A DNA stretch of 64,000 bases, from positions 1,178,001 through 1,242,000 of the forward strand of contig OZ244957.1 of NCBI GenBank assembly GCA_965222535.1. The letters are read 5' to 3'. The notes under the pieces were generated by a model. It did not search any database and was not told where the DNA came from. It saw only the letters and a program-made list of their open reading frames with translations. This document shows positions 9,192 through 17,981 of the stretch, in pieces. The first letter of the stretch is position 1; the number at the start of each line of letters is the position of its first letter. Origin of the DNA: G965222535 sp965222535 (GTDB taxonomy: Bacteria > Pseudomonadota > Gammaproteobacteria > HK1). Made by a program: the position numbers and the translations under genes.

Positions 9192-9524
9192 ATGAGCATG
9201 AAGCCTAACAAAAAACTAGATCAATTTGTTCAATCAATGCGGGCCGTACTTCAAGAAAACGTTAGTAGTACGTCAATGAAGAATGCAGAAGCATTGCTCA
9301 TGTTATTACCGCACGATCTCCTGAATGATGATTTGGAATTTGGCACAACCGAAGACGGTTACGCGACGTTGAGCTGGTACACACTGAGCAGCACTGCCGC
9401 AATTTCAGTGGGAGAATCGCCTGATATTTACTTTTCTACAGTCAATAGGAACGGTCAGCGAGTGCGTGGATGCAAATCACTTGGCAATAGCGACGTTGTA
9501 TTTGCATCAATCCGCGATGCCTGA
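9192..9524 (+). CDS. Conserved hypothetical protein, first gene of a tRNA-adjacent pair
   Basis: A 110-residue soluble protein. I recognise only a general resemblance of its middle (GTTEDGYATLSW ... AISVGESPDIYFS) to hypothetical proteins found in small accessory cassettes; no function is known to me. It starts 100 bases after tRNA-Leu. The next gene starts inside its last codons (ATG at 9517, stop at 9522-9524), which suggests translational coupling. Position beside a tRNA and lower G+C suggest acquisition. Confidence 0.55.
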   Translation: MSMKPNKKLDQFVQSMRAVLQENVSSTSMKNAEALLMLLPHDLLNDDLEFGTTEDGYATLSWYTLSSTAAISVGESPDIYFSTVNRNGQRVRGCKSLGNSDVVFASIRDA

Positions 9525-9780
9525 GCCAGTTTCTGATGAGGAAGAAGTCCATCACTTCATATCCAAGGACGAACTAAACAACAAAAAGAGACTGAAATGG
9601 GAGGCTCTCATGCCAAGTTCCGATTTGAAGAAAAGCGTATGCAGATCTCAAGGAGGCCACGACGTCCGGAAGTCTGGAGAGGTTTACGCGGCAGAAAGAA
9701 GCCGAACACTATCGGGCTGGGCGACGCTTACTGGATATAGAATAAGAGACGTAGAACTCGAAGTAGTAGAAACGCCCTGA
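9517..9780 (+). CDS. Conserved hypothetical protein, second gene of the pair
   Basis: An 87-residue product beginning MPEPVSDEEEVHHF and overlapping the upstream gene by 8 bases. The C-terminal half (SGEVYAAERSRTLSGW) reads like real protein. Similar second-gene proteins I recall are usually longer, so this may be a shortened version; that comparison is from memory. There is no membrane segment and no recognised motif. The 220 bases that follow, up to nuoA, hold nothing I can name. Confidence 0.4.
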   Translation: MPEPVSDEEEVHHFISKDELNNKKRLKWEALMPSSDLKKSVCRSQGGHDVRKSGEVYAAERSRTLSGWATLTGYRIRDVELEVVETP

Positions 9781-10002
9781 CTCTACGATGGTTATTGCGA
9801 CATTATTGGGTAGTCAGACAGTAGAGAATCCCAGCAAGAAGCCTGCTCCGAATTGGCACTGTGGGCCACCCTCCACATAATTGCCGTAAACGAGCGTCAA
9901 AAACGGTAGTTAATGTATCGGACGCCTATAACGGGTGGTTGGGAATGGTACTAGCCCCCATAGACTGTATGTGAATTGAACAAGCGCTGGCAGATGACAA
10001 TC

Positions 10003-10359
10003 ATGCTTGAAAACTACCTTCCCATCTTGTTGTTCATCCTTGTCGCTACCGGCTTAGGGGTGGTGATGATCACGGCGGGATTTGTCCTCGGCCCATCGCA
10101 TCCTGATGGCGAGAAGAATTCACCGTATGAATGCGGCTTTGAAGCCTTTGAAGATGCGCGGATGAAGTTTGATGTGCGTTATTATCTGGTAGCGATTTTG
10201 TTTATCATCTTTGATCTTGAAATTGCATTTCTGTTTCCGTGGGCGGTGACACTGGATAAAATCGGAATGTTCGGCTTCCTAGCGATGATGTTGTTTTTAG
10301 CCATTCTGGTGGTTGGCTTCATCTATGAATGGAAAAAAGGGGCTTTGGAATGGGAATAG
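10003..10359 (+). CDS. nuoA: NADH-quinone oxidoreductase subunit A
   Basis: NuoA is a small membrane subunit near the quinone site of complex I. The 118-residue product has three membrane segments (about 5-27, 56-80 and 87-110) and the conserved loop NSPYECGFEAFEDARMKFD. I chose ATG 10003 (MLENYLPILLF), typical for the family; ATG 9994 and TTG 9976 are alternatives. It is the first gene of a nuoABCDEFG run and overlaps nuoB by 10 bases. Confidence 0.94.
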   Translation: MLENYLPILLFILVATGLGVVMITAGFVLGPSHPDGEKNSPYECGFEAFEDARMKFDVRYYLVAILFIIFDLEIAFLFPWAVTLDKIGMFGFLAMMLFLAILVVGFIYEWKKGALEWE

Positions 10360-10826
10360 AAAGGCTCTTGACTGAAGGCGTGGTGACCACCACCGCCGAT
10401 AAGCTGATTAACTGGGCGCGCACTGGCTCGATGTGGCCGATGACGTTTGGCTTGGCTTGCTGCGCGGTGGAAATGATGCACGCTGGGGCTTCACGTTACG
10501 ATCTGGATCGCTTTGGCATCCTGTTTCGCCCCTCTCCGCGACAATCGGATGTGATGATCGTCGCCGGCACGCTGGTCAATAAAATGGCACCGGCCTTGCG
10601 TAAGGTGTACGACCAGATGTCGGAACCGCGCTGGGTGATCTCGATGGGCTCCTGCGCCAATGGCGGTGGTTACTACCACTACTCGTATGCGGTCGTGCGT
10701 GGCTGTGATCGTATCGTCCCGGTGGATATTTATGTGCCGGGCTGCCCGCCGACAGCAGAAGCTTTGATCTACGGCATTTTGCAGTTGCAACGCAAGATCA
10801 AGCGCGAACACACCATCGCGCGTTGA
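10350..10826 (+). CDS. nuoB: NADH-quinone oxidoreductase subunit B
   Basis: NuoB carries the terminal [4Fe-4S] cluster N2, which passes electrons to quinone. In the 158-residue product the ligands are C37-C38 (LACCAVEMM), C102 (GSCANGGG) and C132 (PGCPPTAE). The start at 10350 overlaps the nuoA stop and has AAGGGG seven bases upstream. An in-frame start at 10329 would overlap nuoA further and lacks family support. Confidence 0.97.
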   Translation: MGIERLLTEGVVTTTADKLINWARTGSMWPMTFGLACCAVEMMHAGASRYDLDRFGILFRPSPRQSDVMIVAGTLVNKMAPALRKVYDQMSEPRWVISMGSCANGGGYYHYSYAVVRGCDRIVPVDIYVPGCPPTAEALIYGILQLQRKIKREHTIAR

Positions 10827-10842
10827 GCGCGCTTACTTGCGT

Positions 10843-11547
10843 ATGCCAACGCCAGTTTCCGCATTACGCCGCCATATTGAAGACCACCTTGGCGCGGTGG
10901 TGAGCGAGGTTATCCAGCAGGGCGCTGAGCTGACCATGGTCGTCGCACCGGCGCAGTTGCTGGCGGTGGCGACGCAATTGCGTGATCAGCCGCAATTTGC
11001 TTTTGAGCAACTGATTGACTTATGCGGGGTGGATTATCTCAGTTTTGGCGACAGTCAGTGGGAAACCAGCGAGAAGGCGACTTACAGCGGCTTTTCGCGC
11101 GGCGTAATGAGCGAGCCCGTCGGCACTGCCGATGTCAGCACCACCAGTGAGCCACCTGCACCACGCTATGCAGTGGTGTACCATCTGCTGTCATACCGCA
11201 ACAATCAGCGCCTGCGGCTGCGTTGCTGGTTGCCCGATACCCCGCCGCGCTTGCCGTCCATCATCCCGCTTTGGGCGAATGCCGACTGGTATGAGCGCGA
11301 AGCCTTTGACCTCTTTGGCATTTTATTCGACGGTCATCCGGATCTGCGGCGCATTCTGACCGATTATGGTTTTATCGGGTATCCATTCCGTAAAGATTTC
11401 CCGCTCAGCGGCGAAGTTGAGGCGCGCTACGATCCCGATAAGGAGCGCGTGATCTACGAGCCGGTCAGCATTCAGCCGCGGGTGTTGGTGCCCAAGGTAA
11501 TTCGCTCCGATACCCGTTATGCGGCTGGCGATGGGAAAGAGTCCTGA
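10843..11547 (+). CDS. nuoC: NADH-quinone oxidoreductase subunit C
   Basis: A 234-residue peripheral-arm subunit, encoded separately rather than fused to NuoD as in enterics. The conserved core is present: WYEREAFDLFGILFDGHPDL, then ILTDYGFIGYPFRKDFPLSG near the C-terminus. The middle (about residues 70-110) has an unusual Ser/Thr/Glu-rich insertion. Start ATG 10843; TTG 10837 is possible. nuoD follows after two bases. Confidence 0.95.
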   Translation: MPTPVSALRRHIEDHLGAVVSEVIQQGAELTMVVAPAQLLAVATQLRDQPQFAFEQLIDLCGVDYLSFGDSQWETSEKATYSGFSRGVMSEPVGTADVSTTSEPPAPRYAVVYHLLSYRNNQRLRLRCWLPDTPPRLPSIIPLWANADWYEREAFDLFGILFDGHPDLRRILTDYGFIGYPFRKDFPLSGEVEARYDPDKERVIYEPVSIQPRVLVPKVIRSDTRYAAGDGKES

Positions 11548-11549
11548 TC

Positions 11550-12803
11550 ATGCCCGAGATCGAAAATTTCACGCTTAATTTTGGCCCTCAGCATCCCGCA
11601 GCGCATGGTGTTTTGCGGCTGGTGCTGGAAATGGATGGAGAAGTCATTCAGCGCGCTGATCCGCATATTGGCTTGTTGCATCGGGCGACCGAGAAATTAG
11701 CCGAGAGTAAGCCCTATAACCAGAGTATTGGCTATATGGATCGCCTTGACTACGTGTCGATGATGTGCAACGAGCACAGTTACGTAATGGCGATTGAGAA
11801 GTTGCTCGGGATCGAGCCGCCGCTGCGGGCGCAGTATATTCGCGTGCTGTTTGACGAGGTAACGCGCATCCTCAATCATCTGATGTGGCTTGGTGCGCAC
11901 GGTCTCGATCTGGGTGCAATGACAGTCTTTCTGTACTGCTTCCGCGAACGCGAGGATCTGATGGATTGCTACGAGGCGGTATCGGGGACGCGCATGCATG
12001 CGACCTACTACCGCCCCGGCGGCGTGTATCGCGACCTGCCCGACAAGATGCCGCAGTACAGCGAGGCGTTGGGGCAATCCCGCAGCTCAGCGCACAAACT
12101 GAATCGCAACCGCGAGGGTTCGCTGCTCGATTTCATTGAGGATTTCATCGATCGTTTTCCCCGATGCGTGGATGAATACGAGACGTTGCTGACCGACAAT
12201 CGCATCTGGAAGCAGCGCACCGTTGATATCGGCGTCGTGTCTCCTGAGCGAGCGCTTCAGCTTGGATTTTCGGGGCCGATGCTACGTGGTTCCGGGGTGG
12301 CTTGGGATCTGCGCAAGAAACAATCCTACGCCGTTTATGATCGGCTTGATTTTGATATCCCCGTCGGCACTAATGGCGATTGCTATGATCGTTACCTGGT
12401 GCGCATTGCAGAGATGCGCCAATCCACGCGCCTTATCAGACAATGCATCCCTTGGCTGCGCAATAACCCCGGGGCGGTGATGATCAGCGATGCTAAGGTC
12501 GCCCCGCCGCAGCGGGAAGCGATGAAGCAGGATATGGAGGCCTTGATCCAGCACTTTAAATTATTCACCGAGGGCTACTGTGTGCCACTTGGCGAAGCGT
12601 ATGCGGCGGTTGAGCACCCCAAAGGAGAGTTTGGCGTGTATATCATCTCTGATGGGGCGAATAAGCCGTATCGGGTTAAGATCAGGGCACCTGGGTTTGC
12701 CCACTTATCGGCCCTGAACGAAATGATCCGCGGGCACATGTTAGCGGATGTAGTGGCGATTATCGGCACCATGGATATTGTCTTTGGCGAAGTCGATCGC
12801 TGA
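11550..12803 (+). CDS. nuoD: NADH-quinone oxidoreductase subunit D
   Basis: The 417-residue subunit builds the quinone pocket with NuoB. The N-terminal NFGPQHPAAHGVLR motif, the conserved RGSGVAWDLRK and the C-terminal DIVFGEVDR ending are intact, and the length is that of free-standing NuoD. Its stop overlaps the nuoE start (TGATG). Confidence 0.97.
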   Translation: MPEIENFTLNFGPQHPAAHGVLRLVLEMDGEVIQRADPHIGLLHRATEKLAESKPYNQSIGYMDRLDYVSMMCNEHSYVMAIEKLLGIEPPLRAQYIRVLFDEVTRILNHLMWLGAHGLDLGAMTVFLYCFREREDLMDCYEAVSGTRMHATYYRPGGVYRDLPDKMPQYSEALGQSRSSAHKLNRNREGSLLDFIEDFIDRFPRCVDEYETLLTDNRIWKQRTVDIGVVSPERALQLGFSGPMLRGSGVAWDLRKKQSYAVYDRLDFDIPVGTNGDCYDRYLVRIAEMRQSTRLIRQCIPWLRNNPGAVMISDAKVAPPQREAMKQDMEALIQHFKLFTEGYCVPLGEAYAAVEHPKGEFGVYIISDGANKPYRVKIRAPGFAHLSALNEMIRGHMLADVVAIIGTMDIVFGEVDR

Positions 12804-13348
12804 TGCCGCAATCACCCCCTATCAGCAGTCTCGCGGTGAGCCAGCCGTTATCGTTGGCGATGGCCTGCGACTTGCTCAGCGAAGCCACGCGCCAGTCCAT
12901 TGACGCCTGGTTGCAGCGTTACCCCGCCAACCAACGCCGCTCAGCGGTGTTGGCGGCGTTGCGCGCTGCGCAACACCAGAATCATGGTTTTGTGACTACC
13001 GCGTTAATGGACGCGATCGCGGCCTACCTTGAGATCCCGCCGCTATGGGTTTATGAAGCGGCGACATTTTATTCGATGATCGAAACCAAACCGGTAGGGC
13101 GGCATAGTATTTCGCTGTGCACCAATATCTCGTGCATGCTGCGTGGCGGCTGTGAGTTGTTGCAATATGTGGAACAAAAACTTGGCATCAAAGTCAGCGA
13201 GAGCACGGCGGATGGGCGATTCTACCTGAAGCCGGAAGAGGAGTGCCTAGCCGCCTGCTGCGGTGCACCGATGATGATGGTTGATCATGTTTACTATGAA
13301 AACCTCACCCCCGATGCGATCGATCAGATTCTGGATGCGCTGGAGTGA
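12803..13348 (+). CDS. nuoE: NADH-quinone oxidoreductase subunit E
   Basis: The thioredoxin-fold [2Fe-2S] subunit of the NADH-oxidising module. In the 181-residue product the four ligands are C106 and C111 (CTNISC) and C148 and C152 (CLAACC). The start overlaps the nuoD stop. The next gene, nuoF, starts about 100 bases later; no gene is seen in that gap. Confidence 0.96.
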   Translation: MPQSPPISSLAVSQPLSLAMACDLLSEATRQSIDAWLQRYPANQRRSAVLAALRAAQHQNHGFVTTALMDAIAAYLEIPPLWVYEAATFYSMIETKPVGRHSISLCTNISCMLRGGCELLQYVEQKLGIKVSESTADGRFYLKPEEECLAACCGAPMMMVDHVYYENLTPDAIDQILDALE

Positions 13349-13449
13349 AGCTCAAGCCATCCGCGGTCATGCCGTGTGTCGGTATTGCCTACGCCATAGT
13401 GTTCCCTCTCCGCTAACTCCCCAAAAAAAGTCGCCCATGACCGCGGCAA

Positions 13450-14766
13450 ATGCACCTAACAATGCCTGAAGCCCTCAATTCCGTATGCTACGCCACGTTG
13501 GCGCTACCGCAACCGTGGAGCTACCAGAGCTATTGCAGCGTGGGCGGTTATCAAGCTTGGCGGCGCATCCTGACGGAGAACATTCCGCCGCAGACGGTGA
13601 TCGCAGAGGTGAAGAAATCCGGCTTACGTGGGCGCGGCGGCGCTGGCTTCCCAGCCGGGCTTAAATGGGGCTTCATGCCGAAAGCCAGCGACAAGCCAGC
13701 GTACCTAGTATGCAATTCCGATGAAAGCGAACCCGGCACCTGTAAAGATCGCGATATCCTGCGATTTAACCCCCATGCGCTGGTTGAGGGGATGGCGATC
13801 GCCGGTTATGCCATGCAGGCAGGCGTCGGCTATAACTATATGCGCGGTGAGTTCCAAGACGAGCCGTTTATGCGTTTTGAACAAGCGCTTGGCGATGCCT
13901 ACACCCACGGTTTGCTGGGTGACAACATTCTGGGCAGTGGCTTCAGCTATCACTTATACGCCACCTTGGGTGCCGGAGCGTATATTTGCGGCGAAGAGAC
14001 GGCGCTGATTGAATCCCTAGAAGGCAAGAAGGGGCAGCCGCGCTATAAACCGCCGTTTCCCGCTCAATACGGGCTGTATGGTTGTCCAACGACCATCAAC
14101 AACACCGAGACGCTGGCATCAGTGCCGGCGATCATGCAGCACGGCGGCGACTGGTTTGCCAGTCTTGGAGTCGCTGGATCGAGCGGCACCAAATGCTTTT
14201 CGGTATCCGGGCATGTCAATCGCCCAGGCAATTTTGAGGTAGCGCTTGGCATCCCGTTCAGTGAACTGTTGGAACTCGCCGGGGGGATGCGCGATGGTAA
14301 GCGCCTGAAGGCCGTGATCCCTGGTGGTTCTTCAGTGCCGCCCCTACCGGGGGAGATCATGATGACCACCAACATGGATTACGATTCAGTACAAAAAGCA
14401 GGCTCAATGCTGGGTTCTGGAGCGGTTGTGGTGATGGACGAGACGACCTCGATGGTCAGTATGTTACGCCGCATCTCGCGTTTTTATTACGCCGAATCGT
14501 GTGGTCAATGCACCCCGTGCCGCGAAGGCACGGGCTGGCTGTACCGCTTGTTGTGCCGCATTGAGCGCGGTGAAGCAAAACAGGATGAATTGGATCTGCT
14601 GCTCGACGTCGCCGATAACATTGAAGGGCGTACAATCTGTGCCCTAGGAGATGCCGCAGCATGGCCGGTGCAGGGATTTTTGCGTCATTTTCGAGAAGAA
14701 TTCCAGTACCACATCAAACACGGCACTTACCCGCCGGGCATCCAGCCCGGCCCTGATCTTGGCTGA
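13450..14766 (+). CDS. nuoF: NADH-quinone oxidoreductase subunit F
   Basis: The 438-residue subunit binds NADH, FMN and a [4Fe-4S] cluster. The FMN loop GRGGAGFP is at 61-68, the NADH region GAYICGEETALIESLEG follows near 175-190, and the cluster ligands are C351, C354, C357 (SCGQCTPC) and C397. The start could be ATG 13450 or ATG 13462 (MPEALNS); neither has a good ribosome site. Confidence 0.96.
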   Translation: MHLTMPEALNSVCYATLALPQPWSYQSYCSVGGYQAWRRILTENIPPQTVIAEVKKSGLRGRGGAGFPAGLKWGFMPKASDKPAYLVCNSDESEPGTCKDRDILRFNPHALVEGMAIAGYAMQAGVGYNYMRGEFQDEPFMRFEQALGDAYTHGLLGDNILGSGFSYHLYATLGAGAYICGEETALIESLEGKKGQPRYKPPFPAQYGLYGCPTTINNTETLASVPAIMQHGGDWFASLGVAGSSGTKCFSVSGHVNRPGNFEVALGIPFSELLELAGGMRDGKRLKAVIPGGSSVPPLPGEIMMTTNMDYDSVQKAGSMLGSGAVVVMDETTSMVSMLRRISRFYYAESCGQCTPCREGTGWLYRLLCRIERGEAKQDELDLLLDVADNIEGRTICALGDAAAWPVQGFLRHFREEFQYHIKHGTYPPGIQPGPDLG

Positions 14767-14872
14767 GCCAGCAACTGACCGGCGGTGTTGCGTCGGTTGC
14801 ATATCAGCGCCACTGCATCAGGGCTTATGCAAGCGCCTGCGGCAACGGCAAAACTAACGCTTGGACAACAGC

Positions 14873-17224
14873 ATGAGCGATACTCTTACCATCGAGATCA
14901 ACGGTAAAACGCTGGCTGCAAAACCTGGGCAAATGGTGATCCAGGTGGCGGATGCAGCAGGCATCCATATCCCTCGTTTTTGCTATCACCCCAAACTATC
15001 GGTGGCGGCGAATTGCCGTATGTGTCTGGTGGAAGTTGCGCGCAGCAACAAACCCTTGCCAGCGTGCGCTACGCCAGTGGTGGATGGAATGCAGGTGAAG
15101 ACACGCTCGAAACTGGCGCTGCAAGCACAAAAATCGGTTATGGAGTTCCTGTTGATCAACCATCCGTTGGATTGCCCGATCTGCGATCAGGGAGGCGAAT
15201 GCGAGCTGCAGGACGTGGCGATGAGCTACGGTCGTGACATATCACGCTTTGCCGAGTATAAGCGGGTGGTTGTCGATCCTCCGTTAGGCCCTCTGGTGGC
15301 AACCGATATGACACGCTGCATTCATTGCACCCGCTGCGTCCGTTTCTGCGAAGAAATCGCGGCCACTATGGAGCTTGGGATGACCGGACGAGGGGAAGAC
15401 GTGCGCATCGGCACCTATGTCGAGAAAGCATTGGAATCGGAGTTGTCGGGCAATGTCATTGACCTTTGCCCGGTCGGTGCGTTGACCTCGAAGCCGTTTC
15501 GCTTCCAGGCACGCGCTTGGGAGATGGAGCAACACCGCGGCATCGCGGCGCACGATGCAGTCGGCTCCAACATCTATCTACAAACGCGCCGCAATCGCGT
15601 ACTGCGCGTTATTCCGCGTAGCAACGAAGCGCTCAACGAGACTTGGATATCCGATCGCGATCGCTTCAGTTATACCGGCTTATACACCGCCGATCGCATC
15701 AAAAAACCGGCTATCAAACACGCCGGCCAATGGCTCGAGGTGGACTGGAAAACCGCGCTTGAGTTTGTCGTTGAGGGGCTTTCGCGCGTGTGCACCCAGC
15801 ACGGCGGTAGTGCGCTGGGTGCTTTGTCTTCCGCCAGCGCTACTGTCGAAGAACAGTTTTTGCTGCAACAGCTGATGCGCGGACTTGGGTGTGGGAACAT
15901 TGATCATCGCTTGCGCCAAGTCGATTTTTGTACACCCGAAGTGGCACCTGGATTACCTGTCAGTCTGACGCAGGTTGAAACCGCTGATGCGTTGCTGCTG
16001 GTAGCGGCTGACCCGCGGCACGAGCAGCCGATGTTCAATCACCGGTTGCGTAAAGCGGCTTTGGGCGGCGCACGCATCGCGCGCATTGATGCGCTAAGGC
16101 ATGTGTTTAACTATCCCGTCAATAACGACTGCATCGTATCGCCGGCGTATATCCCGCAGGTACTGGCTGAAATTGCGAGCGCGCTGGGGGTCGGATCGCC
16201 GCCGTTGTCGCAGCGCGAGCGCGCCGCCGCAAGCGCTCAAGCGCTCAGCTTATCGACCACTGCAAAAGCCATTGCAGCGCAATTGGCGAATGCCAAGCAG
16301 GCGCTCATCATACTGGGCGCGATGGCTGTCGCGCACCCACAATTTTCTTTGCTGCACACGCTTGGGCAAGCGTGTGCAGCAAAGGTCGGCGGGCGCTTGG
16401 CGGTGCTGGCGCATGGTGCCAACGCCGCAGGCGCTAACGCCGCGGGCGCGCTGCCGGATGATACTGGACTCAATGCGCTGCAGATGATAACCGAGCCACG
16501 CGCTGCGTATGTGCTGCTGGGGGTTGAACCAGAGCTTGATTGCATTGATAGCGGGCGGGCGCGCCAAGCGATGCAGGCGGCTGAATTTGTGGTCTGCCTG
16601 AGCGCTTGGCGCAGCCCTGAAATGGAGCGTTACGCCGATGCGCTGCTGCCCATCGCGAGCTTCGCCGAAAGCGATGGCAGTTATGTTAATCTGCAGGGGG
16701 ATTGGCAGTCGTTCAGCGCGGCGGCGGACCCGCTGGGCGAAGCACGTCCGGCGTGGAAGGTATTGCGCGTACTGGGCAACGGTTTTGATCTGGCCGGATT
16801 TGACCAAGTAGATGCCGCCGAGGTGCTGGCAGCGGCACGCGCTGCAAAAACGATCGGCGCAAGTCGGTCGGGAGCAAAGCAGCCGTTGTCGCTGGTAGCG
16901 TCACCGCCAGGTGCGGGTCAGCTGCAACGTATCGGCGAGGTGCCCGCGTATGCTGTCGATATGCTGGTACGTCGTGCGCAACCGTTGCAACAGGTGCTGA
17001 ACGCCTCTCAGCCGCAGCAGTTGAGGATCCATCCACTGACCTGCAAGCGCATGGGGTTGTCTGCCGACAGTTGGGTCACTGTATCCGAGGGTCAAACATC
17101 CATAGCAGCGCAGATCCGGGTGGACGACGCCGTCGCTGTTGATTGCGCCGCCTTCGCCGCTGGCATTCCCGCCACCGTTGGCTTAGGTCAGCCGTACGCT
17201 ATGGTGCAGGTTGATAAGGCGTAG
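14873..17224 (+). CDS. nuoG: NADH-quinone oxidoreductase subunit G
   Basis: The 783-residue subunit carries most Fe-S clusters of the peripheral arm. An N-terminal [2Fe-2S] ferredoxin domain (C37, C48, C51, C65) is followed by CxxCxxGGxCxLQ (CPICDQGGECELQ), the [4Fe-4S] motif CIHCTRCVRFC, and a long molybdopterin-oxidoreductase-like domain. The C-terminal half is Ala-rich and contains a tandem GANAAGANAAGA. TTG 14861 is a possible earlier start. It ends the nuo run: nuoH-N do not follow, and the next gene is mobB. Confidence 0.96.
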   Translation: MSDTLTIEINGKTLAAKPGQMVIQVADAAGIHIPRFCYHPKLSVAANCRMCLVEVARSNKPLPACATPVVDGMQVKTRSKLALQAQKSVMEFLLINHPLDCPICDQGGECELQDVAMSYGRDISRFAEYKRVVVDPPLGPLVATDMTRCIHCTRCVRFCEEIAATMELGMTGRGEDVRIGTYVEKALESELSGNVIDLCPVGALTSKPFRFQARAWEMEQHRGIAAHDAVGSNIYLQTRRNRVLRVIPRSNEALNETWISDRDRFSYTGLYTADRIKKPAIKHAGQWLEVDWKTALEFVVEGLSRVCTQHGGSALGALSSASATVEEQFLLQQLMRGLGCGNIDHRLRQVDFCTPEVAPGLPVSLTQVETADALLLVAADPRHEQPMFNHRLRKAALGGARIARIDALRHVFNYPVNNDCIVSPAYIPQVLAEIASALGVGSPPLSQRERAAASAQALSLSTTAKAIAAQLANAKQALIILGAMAVAHPQFSLLHTLGQACAAKVGGRLAVLAHGANAAGANAAGALPDDTGLNALQMITEPRAAYVLLGVEPELDCIDSGRARQAMQAAEFVVCLSAWRSPEMERYADALLPIASFAESDGSYVNLQGDWQSFSAAADPLGEARPAWKVLRVLGNGFDLAGFDQVDAAEVLAAARAAKTIGASRSGAKQPLSLVASPPGAGQLQRIGEVPAYAVDMLVRRAQPLQQVLNASQPQQLRIHPLTCKRMGLSADSWVTVSEGQTSIAAQIRVDDAVAVDCAAFAAGIPATVGLGQPYAMVQVDKA

Positions 17225-17335
17225 CGATTGACTACGCTTGGTTGCAACGCCCACAGGGCACCTATGCCGATTTTGCTGCAAACGTTAACACGATAGCAAA
17301 GTGCTAGGTTATGGAGGATATTAGGTAACGTATAT

Positions 17336-17893
17336 ATGATGCGCTCGCATAAACAGGTGCCTATCCTCGGTTTTGCCGCTTGGAGTGGCACGGGAAAAAC
17401 GACGTTATTGTTGCACTTGTTGCCCTTATTGACCCAAATCGGTATCCATACCGCAGTCGTCAAACACGCTCACCATCGGTTTGATGTTGATCATCCAGGC
17501 AAAGACAGCTACGTATTGCGCCATGCTGGCGCGTCCCAAATCATTGTGACTTCGCGTTCCCGCTGGGCGCTGATGGTTGAACGCCCAACGCCGCAGGAGC
17601 CAAGACTGGTTGAAGCTTTACAGAAGCTGCACCACCAAACAGCGGATCTGATTCTGGTGGAAGGCTTCAAAGATGAACCCTTCCCTAAGATCGAGTTGTG
17701 CCGCCCGTCTTTGCGCTACCCCTTACTGTTCCCAGACGATCCATCGATCATCGCGGTTGCCACGGATGCGCCTTTAGCGAGGCAAACCACTTTACCATTA
17801 TTGGCGCTCAATCAACCAGCGGCGATCAAAGATTTTATCCTGAATACGATCATCGGTGGCAAAAATCCTGCGCCTTCTGTCAAAAAAGGCTGA
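17336..17893 (+). CDS. mobB: Molybdopterin-guanine dinucleotide biosynthesis protein MobB
   Basis: MobB is a GTP-binding adaptor in formation of the molybdenum cofactor guanine dinucleotide. In the 185-residue product the P-loop AAWSGTGKTTLL lies at 14-25, followed by VVKHAHHRFDVDHPGKDSY, typical of the family, and the LILVEGFKDEPFPKIEL motif. Two adjacent ATGs (17336, 17339) can start it. It suggests that a molybdoenzyme exists elsewhere in the genome. Confidence 0.93.
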   Translation: MMRSHKQVPILGFAAWSGTGKTTLLLHLLPLLTQIGIHTAVVKHAHHRFDVDHPGKDSYVLRHAGASQIIVTSRSRWALMVERPTPQEPRLVEALQKLHHQTADLILVEGFKDEPFPKIELCRPSLRYPLLFPDDPSIIAVATDAPLARQTTLPLLALNQPAAIKDFILNTIIGGKNPAPSVKKG

Positions 17894-17981
17894 AATCGAT
17901 CCGTCATATCTGTTTTGGGCTGACATACTCTCGCTGCAAGTGGCGTTTTCCAGTCCGTTGCTTGAGCGGATAATGCGCGTG

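Noticed and set aside
17219..17237. Terminator after nuoG (GCGTAG with CTACGC)
   Set aside because: Only a 6-bp stem with a 7-nt loop and no U-tract; too weak to list.
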